Assembly: GCA_031276875.1 (NCBI GenBank)
Contig: JAISMG010000007.1
Span: 1-54,290 of the forward strand
Source: Candidatus Peribacteria bacterium
Lineage (GTDB): Bacteria; Patescibacteriota; Gracilibacteria; Absconditabacterales; Absconditicoccaceae
DNA: 54,290 nt
Direction of reading: 5' to 3'
Position numbers and translations under genes: made by a program
Notes under the pieces: generated by a model
What the model was told of the DNA's origin: nothing
What the model saw: the letters and a program-made list of their open reading frames with translations, nothing else
Databases searched by the model: none
In this document: positions 33,583 through 44,274 of the stretch, piece by piece
Layout of the letters: every line of letters starts with the position of its first letter
Numbering within the stretch: position 1 is the first letter of the stretch

Positions 33583-33959
33583 CAACTTATACCCTGCTTT
33601 AATGCAGGAATGACAAAACAACAAACCTTCTCCCGAAGGTATCGGGAGCGTATGCATCTTTGCTTCTTGTTCTTATTCGTATCGGTGAAATAAATAAAAA
33701 AGTCTGACTGAAAAGTTGGATTTTTTTGTTTTCTGAAAATTTGCAAAAATCTTGCCAAAAATTTAATTATATCCAAAATGTATTCACCCCTCTTTCTATA
33801 AAAATACAGATTTACTTGATTTTTTTAGAAGAAATCTTATGCTTTCCCCTAGATAAGGAAACATAGGTAAAATTTTTCTTTATTGATAACAACTAAGCGG
33901 TCTTTTTTACCCTTTATTTAGGATTGTATCCTAGAATCTTTTTATTTCTCATTCTTCTG
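33583..33959 (+). other. 16S trailer and spacer before the hsd operon
   Basis: Holds a small hairpin (CCTGCTTTAATGCAGG), another (TCTCCCGAAGGTATCGGGAG), the 3' arm of the 16S processing stem at 33650-33681, and a candidate promoter for hsdM at 33816-33843 (TTGATT, 16 bases, TATGCT). No gene is visible. Confidence 0.5.
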
Positions 33960-35513
33960 ATGAATAACAAAAAAGAAACAGAAAGAGCAGAACTTCATAG
34001 ATCTATTTGGCAAATTGCCAACCAACTCAGAGGTAGCGTGGATGGTTGGGATTTCAAACAATATGTTTTAGGAATGTTATTCTATCGCTTCATCAGTGAG
34101 AATCTGACGAAATATATCAACGATACTGAACCAAATGATGATTTTGACTATGCTAATATATCTGATGAACAAGCGGAATATGGTCGTGGTGATACCGTAA
34201 AAGAAAAAGGATTTTATATCCTTCCGAGCGAGCTTTTTGTGAATGTTGTCAAAAAAGCAAGAAATGACCCAAATCTCAATGAAACCATTTCAAAGGTTTT
34301 CAAAAATATAGAGAATTCTGCACATGGAACAGAAAGTGAAAACGATATCAAAGGGCTCTTTGATGACTTTAATGTCAATTCAAATAAACTCGGGAATACC
34401 GTAGAACAAAGAAATAAAAAACTTACCGATCTTCTTGAGTCTATTGCCGATCTCAAACTCGGGAATTACAGTGATAATACTATTGATGCCTTTGGTGATG
34501 CATATGAATATCTCATGACTATGTATGCTTCTAATGCCGGAAAATCTGGAGGAGAGTTTTTTACTCCTCAGGAAGTTAGTGAACTTCTCGCAGAGATAAC
34601 TACTGTTGGTAAAAAGGAAGTAAATAAAGTCTATGATCCTTGCTGTGGATCAGGATCGCTTCTTCTCAAGTTTGCCAAAGTGCTGGGAAGGGATAATGTT
34701 CGCCAAGGATTTTATGGGCAGGAGATTAATATCACAACCTTCAATCTCTGTCGTATCAATATGTTTCTCCATGATATTAATTATGAGAAATTTGACATTG
34801 CTCATGGAGATACGCTTACAACTCCAAAACATTGGGATGATGAGCCTTTTGATGCAATTGTTTCCAATCCTCCTTATTCTATCAATTGGGAAGGAGATGC
34901 AAATCCGATCCTTATCAATGATCCGCGTTTTTCTCCTGCTGGAGTGCTTGCTCCAAAAAGTAAAGCTGATCTTGCATTTACGATGCATATGCTCTCTTGG
35001 CTCTCTACTAGTGGAACAGCAGCAATTGTAGAATTTCCTGGAGTACTCTATAGAGGAGGAGCGGAACAAAAAATCAGAAAGTATCTGATTGATAACAATT
35101 ATATTGATACGGTTATTCAGCTTCCTCCGGATCTCTTTTTTGGTACAACAATTGCTACTTGCGTCATTATTCTCAAAAAGAGTAAAAAAGATAATAAAAC
35201 CCTCTTCATAGACGCATCAGCTGAATTTGTGAGAGGAAGTGCAAAAAATACCCTCAGTGAGGAGAATCGTAAAAAAATTCTGAATGCTTATATTGCTCGT
35301 GAAGATGTGGAGCATTTTGCGAAATTGGTAGATAATAGTGCTATTGCTGAGAATGACTACAATATTGCAGTAAGCAGTTATGTAGAGCAGAAAGATACGA
35401 GAAAAGTGGTCAATATTGATGAGTTGAATAAGAAGATAGCTGAGATTATAGCGAGGCAACAAGTACTCAGAGCATCCATTGATCAGATTGTAGGTGAAAT
35501 TGAAGGGAACTAA
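33960..35513 (+). CDS. hsdM: Type I restriction-modification methyltransferase subunit HsdM
   Basis: The 517-residue modification subunit methylates adenine in the site chosen by HsdS. It has the helical N-terminal HsdM domain (SIWQIANQLRGSVDGWDFKQ), FGDAYEYLM, the AdoMet motif VYDPCCGSGSLL near 225 and the catalytic NPPY in IVSNPPYSINW near 301, followed by the C-terminal segment VIQLPPDLFFGTTIATCVII. Sequence and length resemble the EcoR124I (type IC) branch. The start MNNKKETERAEL is preferred over a longer upstream frame. No TGA is used, unlike hsdS. hsdS starts 27 bases later. Confidence 0.95.
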   Translation: MNNKKETERAELHRSIWQIANQLRGSVDGWDFKQYVLGMLFYRFISENLTKYINDTEPNDDFDYANISDEQAEYGRGDTVKEKGFYILPSELFVNVVKKARNDPNLNETISKVFKNIENSAHGTESENDIKGLFDDFNVNSNKLGNTVEQRNKKLTDLLESIADLKLGNYSDNTIDAFGDAYEYLMTMYASNAGKSGGEFFTPQEVSELLAEITTVGKKEVNKVYDPCCGSGSLLLKFAKVLGRDNVRQGFYGQEINITTFNLCRINMFLHDINYEKFDIAHGDTLTTPKHWDDEPFDAIVSNPPYSINWEGDANPILINDPRFSPAGVLAPKSKADLAFTMHMLSWLSTSGTAAIVEFPGVLYRGGAEQKIRKYLIDNNYIDTVIQLPPDLFFGTTIATCVIILKKSKKDNKTLFIDASAEFVRGSAKNTLSEENRKKILNAYIAREDVEHFAKLVDNSAIAENDYNIAVSSYVEQKDTRKVVNIDELNKKIAEIIARQQVLRASIDQIVGEIEGN

Positions 35514-35540
35514 TTTTATCATTCTATGTGTGAATGTATT

Positions 35541-36797
35541 ATGCAAACTAATCAATCCACTCTTGACCAACTCATCTCTCAATACTGCCCTAATGGGGTA
35601 GAATTTATAGAGTTATCAGAAATTGCTACAATCTCTTGAGCATGAGTTGATAAAAAATTTATTGATTGAGAAAAAAAAGTCATTTTATTAAATTATATGG
35701 ATGTATATCGTCATCACTATTTGAACTTGGATATACCTAAAATGCAGGTTACTGCCAATAGTAATAAAATCCAACAATGTAATGTTCTAAAAGGGGATAT
35801 ATTCATTACACCAAGTTCTGAAGTTAAAAATGAAATATGATTTTCTGGAGTCGCAATGGAAGATATGCCATGAATTGTATATAGTTATCATATTATGAGA
35901 ATAAGGCTTAATAAATATAATTTAATCCAATCAATGTTTATAAATTATTTATTTAGATCTAATTCATTACAAAATCAAATTAACAAGCAAGCAAAAGGAT
36001 TAACAAGATTTTGATTAACAAAAACTCAATGGGAAAAAATTTCCATCCCTATCCCACCACTCCCAGTTCAAGAAAAAATAGTAAAAATCCTTGACACTTT
36101 CACGGAGCTGGAGGCGGAGCTGGAGGCGGAGCTGGAGGCTAGAAAAAGTCAATATGAATACTATCGTGATAGTCTGTTGAGCTTTGAGGATGAAGAAGTG
36201 GTGAATATTTTTTCTCTAAAGGAAATTATTGACTTTAAAAACGGAGCAGGACACGAAAAAGATATAGATGAAAATGGTAAGTATATCGTTGTTAATTCAA
36301 AATTTATTTCAACTGAAGGGGCGGTTAAAAAGTTTTCCAACAAACAACATTGTCCAGTTTTGAAAGATGATATTTTGATGGTTATGAGTGATCTACCAAA
36401 TGGGAAGGCATTGGCAAAATGTTTTTATGTTGAAACAAATGATAAATACACTTTAAATCAAAGAATATGTTCCTTATCAATTAAAAATAAAAAGCAAGTA
36501 AAGTCAAAATTTCTATTTTATGTATTGAATAGAAATAGTCAGCTATTAAGATATGATAATAAAGTTGACCAAACAAACTTAAGAAAGGATGATATCCTAA
36601 ACATTAAAATCCCCATCCCCTACAAAAACTGACAACCAGATTTAAAAAAACAACAAGAAATTATAGATATTCTCGACAAATTTGATGCACTCGTGAATGA
36701 CCTCTCTATCGGTCTTCCTGCTGAACTCCAAGCTCGTAGACAGCAGTATGAATACTATAGAGAAAAACTTCTTACTTTTAAGGAATTAAAAAAATAA
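35541..36797 (+). CDS. hsdS: Type I restriction-modification specificity subunit HsdS
   Basis: Sets the DNA target of the complex. The 418-residue protein has two target-recognition domains (about 25-170 and 215-355), each followed by a conserved helix: [20 protein letters not shown] and [18 protein letters not shown], both ending in QYEYYR. The first helix contains three ELEA units. At least eight TGA codons are read as Gly, so a standard-code annotation would show only fragments. An ATG at 35526 is an alternative start. The stop overlaps the next gene's ATG (TAATG). Confidence 0.92.
36105..36140 (+). repeat. Three 12-bp repeats in the central hsdS helix
   Basis: GAGCTGGAGGCG occurs three times (the third ends GCT), encoding [12 protein letters not shown] between the two recognition domains. 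It is GC-rich relative to its surroundings. In EcoR124I the equivalent TAEL repeat varies between two and three copies and alters the spacer length of the recognition site. Confidence 0.9.
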
Positions 36798-37639
36798 TGG
36801 AAAAAGAACTAGAATTAATCTTATATGATTTTATAGAAAATCATAAAAACATACCAATTAAAGATGTATATTTAAAAATATATGATGATTTATGATTAAC
36901 ATCTTTTCAAACCATTTTTGCTTTTTTTCATCAAGAATTAAATGAATTATTTTGATTTATGAATAAAAAAAGTAGAAGTAATAACCATTTCAATGCCAGT
37001 GAAAGTAGATATTTAATACATATAATTGATGAATTAAGAAGTTTATTAAAAGCAACAAATAATACTGAATATAAAATTATTCTTGAGGAAGATTATATTA
37101 ATAAAATAAAAGAAATTAAAACCTTTTTAGAAACTTCATGAGGGAGTCCCATTCCTGATGATTATAAAGAATTAGATATTATTAAATATAAACCTCTTTT
37201 TCATTTTGCGAATTTTAAAGTAAAATGAACAAAAATAGAAGAAAAACAAATTCAAACAGAAGCTAATTTTGATGATAATACTATTTCTATTATTTTGAAA
37301 AAAGAAGTTTTTTCACATATTAAGGCACTATTAAAGTGATGACATTATTTTAATGCTGTCGAAGAGTCTTATAAAATAGTTAGAGAGAAATTAAAATCAA
37401 TAACGTGAACGGAAAAAGCACACGAAGGATTTAAAGCAGAGAATTATGAGGTAATTTTCTGACATAACCCGGTAGATGATGCAGAAAAAGATTTCTTTGA
37501 GTGAGTCAAGTTCTTACATATGGCTATACAAAACTTAAGAAATGAGAAAGCTCACACACCAGCAAAAGACATAGATAAAAATTTAGCGATTCATTATATT
37601 GTTTTAGCAAGCCTGGCTTATGATTTAATTGATAGGTAA
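36797..37639 (+). CDS. HEPN/Ymh-like protein inside the hsd operon
   Basis: A 280-residue protein between hsdS and hsdR. The C-terminal third resembles the hypothetical Ymh family (TIGR02391 type): HYFNAVEESYKIVREKLKSI, TGTEKAHEGF, FFEGVKFLHMAIQNLRNEKA. The element RNEKAH (248-253) is an Rx4H motif as in HEPN ribonucleases and abortive-infection proteins. The N-terminal part is helical and unassigned. Its ATG overlaps the hsdS stop, so it is part of the operon. About nine TGA codons are read as Gly. RNase activity and a defence role are inference. Confidence 0.7.
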
Positions 37640-37680
37640 TTACATAATTTATAATAAACTTTATAATATAATTAATTATT

Positions 37681-40600
37681 ATGACAAATAAAGACCTTAA
37701 TCTCATAGCACAAAATCCTCAAAGCACTGTAGTGGCCCAATTTATTCCATCAACAAAAAGAGCAGAACACTACCAAAGTGAAGATGCACTAGAAAAAGAG
37801 TTTATTCAGCAGCTCCAATCTCAAGCATACGAATATCTTCACATTCATAGTGAGTCTGACTTGATTACCAATCTCAGAAAACAGCTAGAAAAGCTGAATA
37901 AGTATACCTTTAGTGATGATGAGTGGAAACATTTTTTTGAAAAAGAAATAGCAAATCCCAATCAAAGTATTGAAGAAAAAACTACAACTATTCAAGAAGA
38001 TTATATCAAAATCCTCAAATGCGATAATGGGACAGAAAAAAATATCTATTTATTAGACAAGACTAATATTCACAATAATGCTCTCCAGGTCATCAACCAA
38101 TATGCTACTGAAGACGGACAGAGAGCAAATCGTTATGATGTGACAATTCTGGTGAATGGGTTTCCGCTAGTCCATATTGAACTCAAGAGGAGAGGAGTAG
38201 CGGTACAAGAAGCCTTTAATCAGATCAATCGTTATCAGAGAGAAAGCTTTTGGGCAGCAAGCTGACTTTTTGAGTATGTTCAGCTTTTTGTTGTTTCTAA
38301 TGGAACGCATACCAAGTACTATAGTAATACTACACGTTTTCAGCATATCAAAGAGTCAAATGAAGGACAGGCAAAGAAAAGAAAAAAATCAAGTAATAGC
38401 TTTGAATTTACCAGTTGGTGGGCAGATGATACCAATAGACCTATTATGGATTTGATGGATTTTGCCAAGACCTTTTTTGCAAAGCACACACTTCTCAATA
38501 TTTTGACGAGATATTGTGTATTCACTGCAGATAAATCTTTACTCGTCATGAGGCCATATCAGATCGTGGCCACCGAAAAAATTATCAACAGAATAGAAAC
38601 CAGTACCAATTATAAAAAATATGGGACAATAGAAGCAGGAGGATATGTCTGGCATACTACAGGATCAGGAAAGACACTTACAAGTTTCAAGACTGCACAA
38701 CTTGCAACCAAATTACCTTATATTAGGAAAGTCTTATTTGTGGTTGATAGAAAAGATCTCGACTATCAAACAATGAAAGAGTATGATAAATTCGAGAAAT
38801 GAGCAGCAAATAGTAATACAAGTACTGCAAAACTCCAAAAACAGCTCGAAGATCCCAAAGCAACTATCATTATTACAACTATTCAAAAGCTTGATAAATT
38901 TATCAAGAAAAATAAAGGGCATACCATTTTTGAAGGACAGATTGTATTGATCTTTGATGAATGTCATCGTTCACAGTTTGGAGATATGCACAAATCTATC
39001 ACGAAGGCATTCAAAAAGTATCATCTCTTCGGATTTACAGGTACTCCTATTTTTGCGGTGAATGCTTCATCAGCTGGACATCCAGATATAAGAACTACCG
39101 AACAAGCATTTGGAGAAAAACTCCATACTTATACGATTGTAGATGCAATCGCAGATCAAAATGTGCTACCTTTCAAGGTGGATTATATTTCTACCATCAA
39201 AGAAGCAGAAGATATTGAAGATACTCAAGTAAAAAATATTGATAGAGAAAAAGCACTTGCTGAACCCCAGAGAATTAGCAATATTGTACAATATATTCGT
39301 GAACATTTCAATCAAAAAACCAAAAGAAATAGTTTTTATTCTATTAAAGAGAGAAGACTTGCTGGTTTTAATTCTATATTTGCAGTCTCTTCGATCAATA
39401 TGGCAAAACTCTATTATACAGAATTTCAAAGGCAATTAATAGGACTTCCTTCTGATCAGCAACTCAAAGTTGCTACGATATTTAGCTATGTAGCAAATGA
39501 AGAAGAGCCAGATGGAACCATAGATGAAAATCCTGAAGATACAAATCAACTGGATGAGCATTCTAGAGATTTCCTAGAAAAAGCTATTCAAGACTACAAT
39601 AAGATGTTTGATACTTCTTTTGATACCTCTTCCGAAAAATTTCAAAATTATTACAAAGACGTGAGTCAAAGAGTAAAAGATAGGGAAATAGATATTTTGA
39701 TTGTAGTGAATATGTTTTTGACAGGATTTGATGCGACTACACTAAATACGCTCTGGGTAGATAAAAACCTCCAATCTCATGGATTAATCCAAGCATTCTC
39801 CAGAACGAATCGTATTCTTAATACTATCAAAACTTTTGGAAATATTATCTGTTTTCGTAATCTGGAAAAGAGAACTAACGCTGCGATATCACTTTTTGGA
39901 GACAAAGAAGCAAGTGGTATCGTTTTGCTCAAAACCTTTGGTGAATACTATAATGGCTACCAAGATGGAGATAAAGAAATCAGAGGATATAAAAGTCTGG
40001 TAGAAGAACTAATAGAGAACTATCCCCTTGTAGAAAGAATCGAATCAGAAAAAGCTAAAAAAGATTTTATCAAACTGTATGGAGGAATCCTCAGAGTTCA
40101 CAATATCTTAGCGACGTTTGATGAATTTGAGGGGCAAGAGATTCTATCACAGAGAGAGATTCAAGATTATCATAGTATGTATATTGACTTATATAATGAG
40201 TTTAGAAAATGAAAAGATGAGGAAAAAGAAAATATTAATGATGATCTTGTATTTGAAATGGAACTCATCAAACAAATAGAGATAAATATTGATTATATCC
40301 TTGATCTTATCAAAAAATACCATCTTGATCATACAAAAAACAAAGAAATACTCATTGATATTAATAAAGCTATTGAGTCAAGTGTTGAACTTCGTAATAA
40401 AAAAGATCTGATCGAACAATTTATTAATTCTCTTGATATCTCATCCTCAGTAGATACTGATTGGATTGAATTTGTAGAAAAGAAGAGAAAAGAAGAATTA
40501 GATACTATTATCAAAGAAGAAAATCTCAATCCTGATGAAACATATAAATTTGTAGAAAATGCTTTTAGAGATGGTTCAGTTCCAACTACCGGTACAGGAA

Positions 40601-40725
40601 TAACAAAGATTTTACCTCCAGTTTCTCGTTTTAGTCCCGATAGACAAAGGACTCAAAAAAGAGAAACAGTACTTGAAAAGCTAATAAGATTCTTTGCAAG
40701 ATTTTTTGATATTTCTAGTAGATAA
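37681..40725 (+). CDS. hsdR: Type I restriction endonuclease subunit HsdR
   Basis: The 1014-residue motor and nuclease subunit translocates DNA with ATP and cuts unmodified DNA away from the site. The N-terminal PD-(D/E)xK nuclease has [21 protein letters not shown] near 150-170; the helicase core has HTTGSGKT (Walker A, about 325), FDECH (motif II, about 424) and FTGTP (motif III), with [15 protein letters not shown] and QAFSRTNR as later motifs. The C-terminal region is helical for HsdM contact. Three TGA codons are read as Gly. The sequence is of the EcoR124I type. It ends just before a GC-rich relic. Confidence 0.95.
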
Positions 40726-40744
40726 TACTTTAAATATAAGTAGT

Positions 40745-40985
40745 TGATTGCCTTACTTTAGTAATTCAAGCAAAGCTACTCGATTCAGGAACGATTTCCT
40801 TCTTCCGCTTGCAGGGAACCGCTATTACGATTCGTTCGCGTCGGTTAACTTTCAGGGCAGTTTCGGCGACTACTGGTCATCCAGTCCGGATTCTTCCTAC
40901 GCTCGTCGCCTGTACTTGGATTCGCGGCGTGAGCGTGTTCAACGACTACCATCGTGTAGGTGCCTTCTCGCTGCGTTGCTTCTAG
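40745..40985 (+). pseudogene. DGR variable-region-like (C-type-lectin-fold tail) relic, frameshifted
   Basis: One frame encodes RFRNDFLLPLAGNRYYDSFA, then GSFGDYWSSSPDSSYARRLY; near 40925 it shifts, and the next frame gives VSVFNDYHRVGAFSLRCF and TAG. This is the familiar C-terminal pattern (LPxAGxR, YWSSS, GFSxRC) of FGE/lectin-fold proteins and of diversity-generating retroelement targets. Codons at the usual variable positions are mixed NNC/NNT (tac, gat, ttc, agc, cgc), as after adenine mutagenesis. GC content is above 50 percent, unlike its neighbours. There is no body of a target gene in front and no reverse transcriptase in this window, so it is a relic or isolated cassette. Confidence 0.6.
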
Positions 40986-41020
40986 AACTCTTAGCTTGAC
41001 CCTTTGGCTGTGGAACCGAT

Positions 41021-41047
41021 AAAAGCTGATTTCGATCAGCTTTTTTC
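41021..41047. terminator. Bidirectional terminator built from an inverted AAAGCTGA pair
   Basis: AAAAGCTGAT, loop TTCG, ATCAGCTTTT: a perfect 10-bp stem with a stable TTCG loop and T-runs on both strands. It separates the plus-strand hsd region from the minus-strand ftsQ-like gene. The two arms are copies of the window's over-represented octamer. Confidence 0.9.
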
Positions 41048-41049
41048 TT

Positions 41050-41934
41050 TTACTTTTTTCTTACAATTATCTTTGTAGCATCCAATGAACCCAAATCAAT
41101 AGTAGCCAGTCTTTGTATCGAAGGATAATACTGTTGCAACATATGATACTTGGTCAATTGCTCCTGTAAACTTTCTTCATCATTCAAATTGATATAAACG
41201 GTCTGCTCTGTTTGCGTAAAAATGGCAAACCTTTTGGAACCAGCTAAATAAACAAAACGGTTCATAGTTGGAATTTCCTTTTGGATTACGTTAATCAAAT
41301 CCATCATCTCTTGTACGCTCACATCAAAGAAAAATCCACTTAAAGAGGTAGTTCCTGTCAAATATCTAGGAGTATCCACCATAAAACTTTCAATCCCCAA
41401 CTGCATTCCACTTTGAATTTCAAAGAAAAGATATTCACCTCGTACTCCAAACATTTTTTCTCCCAATTTCACCTTAAAGAGAGGCTCACTAAATTTGAGG
41501 TCAATGCCTAAGGTGTTCCCTGTTTCCAACTGAAAATCCATAGCTTGTACAAAAGGAAACTCTTTCTGAATTTTTGCCAAAATAGGTCACTTTTGGAAGG
41601 TCGTAAGCATATAATAGTTTTTCCCTTTAATCTGAGCAGTAATGCTATTAAATAGGTCAATATCTTCATAGGTAGCTATCGTCTGCTCTGACCATTTCAC
41701 ATTTTTCATCGTAAAAGTTGCTTTAAAAAATACTCCTTTAATCAGAAAGAAAAATCAGCAAATCACCAAAATACTGCTAATCAGGGTTCGAGAAAGGATA
41801 GTCTTTACCTTTTGATTCAAAGATAATGAAAAAGTAGGCAACGAAATTCCTGCTTGATTGATAACTCTTTTTAGAGAGTACTTCTTTCTTTTTCTGGCAA
41901 ATGGTCTTGTGTTGACTAATCCTCTCCTAGACAT
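41050..41934 (-). CDS. FtsQ/DivIB-like division protein
   Basis: A 294-residue bitopic protein: a basic cytoplasmic tail (RPFARKRKKYSLKRVINQAG), one transmembrane span (LISSILVICGFFFLIKGVFF) and an extracytoplasmic part starting with a POTRA-like segment (KGKNYYMLTTFQKGPILAKI) and a beta domain ending TIDLGSLDATKIIVRKK, as in FtsQ. Two TGA codons are read as Gly. FtsQ links FtsL/FtsB to FtsWI at the septum. Identification is by topology and the final motif, since the family diverges quickly. It overlaps the yuiD-like gene by 8 bases. Confidence 0.75.
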
Positions 41935-42457
41935 ATAAAATATAATACAAAACAAAAGTTAAGCTGACTCCAAACAAGATACCTCCAAGCACTTCGGATG
42001 GAGTATGTCCTAGTCTTTCTTTCAGCTTTGTTTTTCTTCTTCGTCCTGTTACCTCGTGATTGTTTTCTCCTTGTGTTGCCAAATTGTGCTGTAAATCTTT
42101 TCTCAAGTCGTTGAGGTATTCAGCGTGTTTCCCAGTTTGAAATCTCAGGTTCATCGCGTCATATGCAAACAGTAGAGAAAAAGTAATAGCAATCGCAAAG
42201 GTACTACTATAAATACCATCGTGTAATAAGGTAATCATAGTTGCACTACTTGCTATCCCACTATGAAACGAAGGAAATCCTCCAGAAGAAAATACTTCTT
42301 CCAGGCTCAAATGTTTTTGGACGACAGAGTCGATAATTACTTTGGTCATCTGGATAATTGCTCCTACAATTGCAACAATAAAAATAGGTGGCATTTGTTG
42401 CACAATGTCCTGAAAAAAGAGCGAAAAGTGATGAAGGATATATTCCCACATTATCAT
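41927..42457 (-). CDS. YuiD-like (DUF212) integral membrane protein
   Basis: A 176-residue DUF212 protein related to acid phosphatase/vanadium haloperoxidases. It has about four membrane spans and the family motifs SSGGFPSFHSGIASSATM, LLFAYDAMNLRFQTGKHAEY and the C-terminal KERLGHTPSEVLGGILFGVS. The HS in SFHS and the GHTPSE block match the phosphatase-type active-site segments. Function is unproven; possibly a lipid phosphatase. No TGA is used. ATG 42451 is an alternative start. Confidence 0.88.
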   Translation of the reverse strand: MIMWEYILHHFSLFFQDIVQQMPPIFIVAIVGAIIQMTKVIIDSVVQKHLSLEEVFSSGGFPSFHSGIASSATMITLLHDGIYSSTFAIAITFSLLFAYDAMNLRFQTGKHAEYLNDLRKDLQHNLATQGENNHEVTGRRRKTKLKERLGHTPSEVLGGILFGVSLTFVLYYILYV

Positions 42458-42545
42458 TACAAGAAAAATAAAGCTAATTTCTTAATAGGGAATTGAAAGA
42501 AAAATGCAAAGGAAAAATGAGTGAAAAAGTTTCGTTTTTTTCTCT

Positions 42546-43649
42546 CTATGCAATTATTCCACATCCTAAACATACTTCTCCCTGATAAACCACAAAAATC
42601 TGACCGGGAGCTACCGCTCGCTGCGGTTCATCAAAACTCACTTGCATTGTGTTCTCTTCTACTGGTTCTAGCCTGCAAGAAACGGGAGGATTTTGACGAT
42701 AACGAATTTTTCCTGTAATTCCCTTGAGAGAATGCGAAAAGGAGGGATTTGGTGCTATCCAATGCCAATCTTTGGCAATCAGGCGTTGAGATTGGAGCTG
42801 TTCACTGTCTTTGTCCGTCACGTAAAGAAGATTATTCGCAATATCGATACGATACACATAGGCTTTAAAATTCAGTCCTAATCCATGTTTTTGTCCAATC
42901 GTATAAAAATACGCTCCAGAATGTGTTCCTACGTTGACCCCGTTTGTTGTGGGGGTTGAATGCGTTAATCACGCGTCCCTTCATGCTGGGTTCACATAGA
43001 TAATGGCTCCTTCCTTTCTGGGAAATCTCTGCAACAAAAATTCTCTGATAGGAATATTCCCGATAAAACAAAGTCCTTGACTGTCTTTTCTCTCGGCGTT
43101 AGGAAGTCAGATTTTTTTTGCCATTGCTCTTACTTCAGATTTGGTGAACGTTCATAGAGGAAACAGACTTTTAGAAAGCTGAAACTGATTGAGTCCTGCG
43201 AGAAAATAGGATTGGTCTTTGTGATGGTCAGTTCAACGCAACAGCTGGAAATGCTCTGAAGATGAAACAATCTGGGCATAATGTCCCGTAGCGATTTTAT
43301 CAAATCAGAGTGCTAATGCCTGATGAAGAAAAACATCAAATTTAATTAAACTATTGCACAAGACGTCAGGATTTGGCGTAATCCCTTGTTCATAGCCAGC
43401 GAAAATATAGTCGATAATCCTTTCTTGATACACTTGCTGTAAATCAAAAGGAAGCAACTCTATGCCAAGGTGACGAGCAACTTTAATGGCTTCTTCTGCG
43501 TCTTTGTAGGTGGTGCAATTCCCTGTCTCGGAAACATAATTTTTCATAAAACCGCCCTTCACTTCATAGCCTTGCTCCAAAAGGAGAGCAGCAGCCACCG
43601 CACTATCTACTCCTCCAGAAAGTCAGACCAGTATTTTTTCTTTTTTCAT
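42546..43649 (-). CDS. mnmA: tRNA-specific 2-thiouridylase MnmA
   Basis: Thiolates U34 of tRNA-Lys, Glu and Gln. The 367-residue protein has the PP-loop LVGLSGGVDSAVAA (9-16, with the first Gly encoded by TGA), the catalytic Cys in NPDVLCNSLIKF, FDKIATGHYAQI, DQSYFLAGL, the second Cys in SQGLCFIGN, and the C-terminal beta-barrel with GQKHGLGL. About eight TGA codons are read as Gly, so a standard-code call would show only two short pieces. The start at MKKEKILVG is the family N-terminus. The upstream CoA-binding gene is on the same strand, 71 bases away. Confidence 0.95.
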
Positions 43650-43720
43650 AGTGGGGAGTATATGATTTTGCTTGGAAAAAACAACTACTCTTCTTTTTTT
43701 GCTAGGTAAGATGATGAGTA

Positions 43721-44113
43721 TTACTTTTGCTGGCTTTCTTCCAGTCTTCTCTGTACCATAATGCAGGTATTGTAGCCGTATTGGATATTGTTATCTTCGC
43801 AGAATTTTATGGCTTCGTCACTACCACTACCGGTTTGCATTCGGACTTTGCTAATGCCTTTCTCTTTCACCAGAGGTAAAATGCTGAGCACCACTTCTGG
43901 TTGGACTACGAAAATCACCACATCAATGGGTTCTCCAATTTCTGTCAGATTTTTATATACGGTTAGTCCTTCAATGGTATCTTCATTATGGGGATTAACG
44001 GGGATAATGTGGTAACCATTGGTGATGAAGTCTTTGAGGATGATATGTCCGTATTTATCCGGATTGTGGGATGCTCCGATGAGAGCATACGTGTAGGATT
44101 TGGAGATGAACAT
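43721..44113 (-). CDS. CoA-binding domain protein (YccU type)
   Basis: A 130-residue Rossmann-fold CoA-binding protein (CoA_binding_2). Motifs: YALIGASHNPDKYGHIILKD, GYHIIPVNPHNEDTIEGL, PIDVVIFVVQPEVV and VRMQTGSGSDEAIKFCEDNN, with the final NTCIMVQRR (usually DxCxMxEH). These proteins resemble the CoA-binding part of succinyl-CoA synthetase but their role is unknown. Usual length is about 135 residues. No TGA is used. Confidence 0.9.
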   Translation of the reverse strand: MFISKSYTYALIGASHNPDKYGHIILKDFITNGYHIIPVNPHNEDTIEGLTVYKNLTEIGEPIDVVIFVVQPEVVLSILPLVKEKGISKVRMQTGSGSDEAIKFCEDNNIQYGYNTCIMVQRRLEESQQK

Positions 44114-44274
44114 AAGAGCAGAAATGAAGGAATAAAAAGTGAAAATTTCCTAAAAAAAGGATAAAAATCTGCTACCTGATTGCAACGGGATTTTCTTCAT
44201 TTGCCATTATCTTGCATTCATCCTCCAAATCCCTATGCTTTCATCAGCTTTATTTTTCTCTTATTTTTCTTCTC

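Noticed and set aside
40748-40999. Intact 83-residue gene
   Set aside because: Only the first two-thirds matches the lectin-fold tail; the rest matches in another frame, and there is no ATG start.
42263-42496. Plus-strand gene within the yuiD-like region
   Set aside because: It is a shadow of the minus-strand DUF212 gene, which has clear family motifs.
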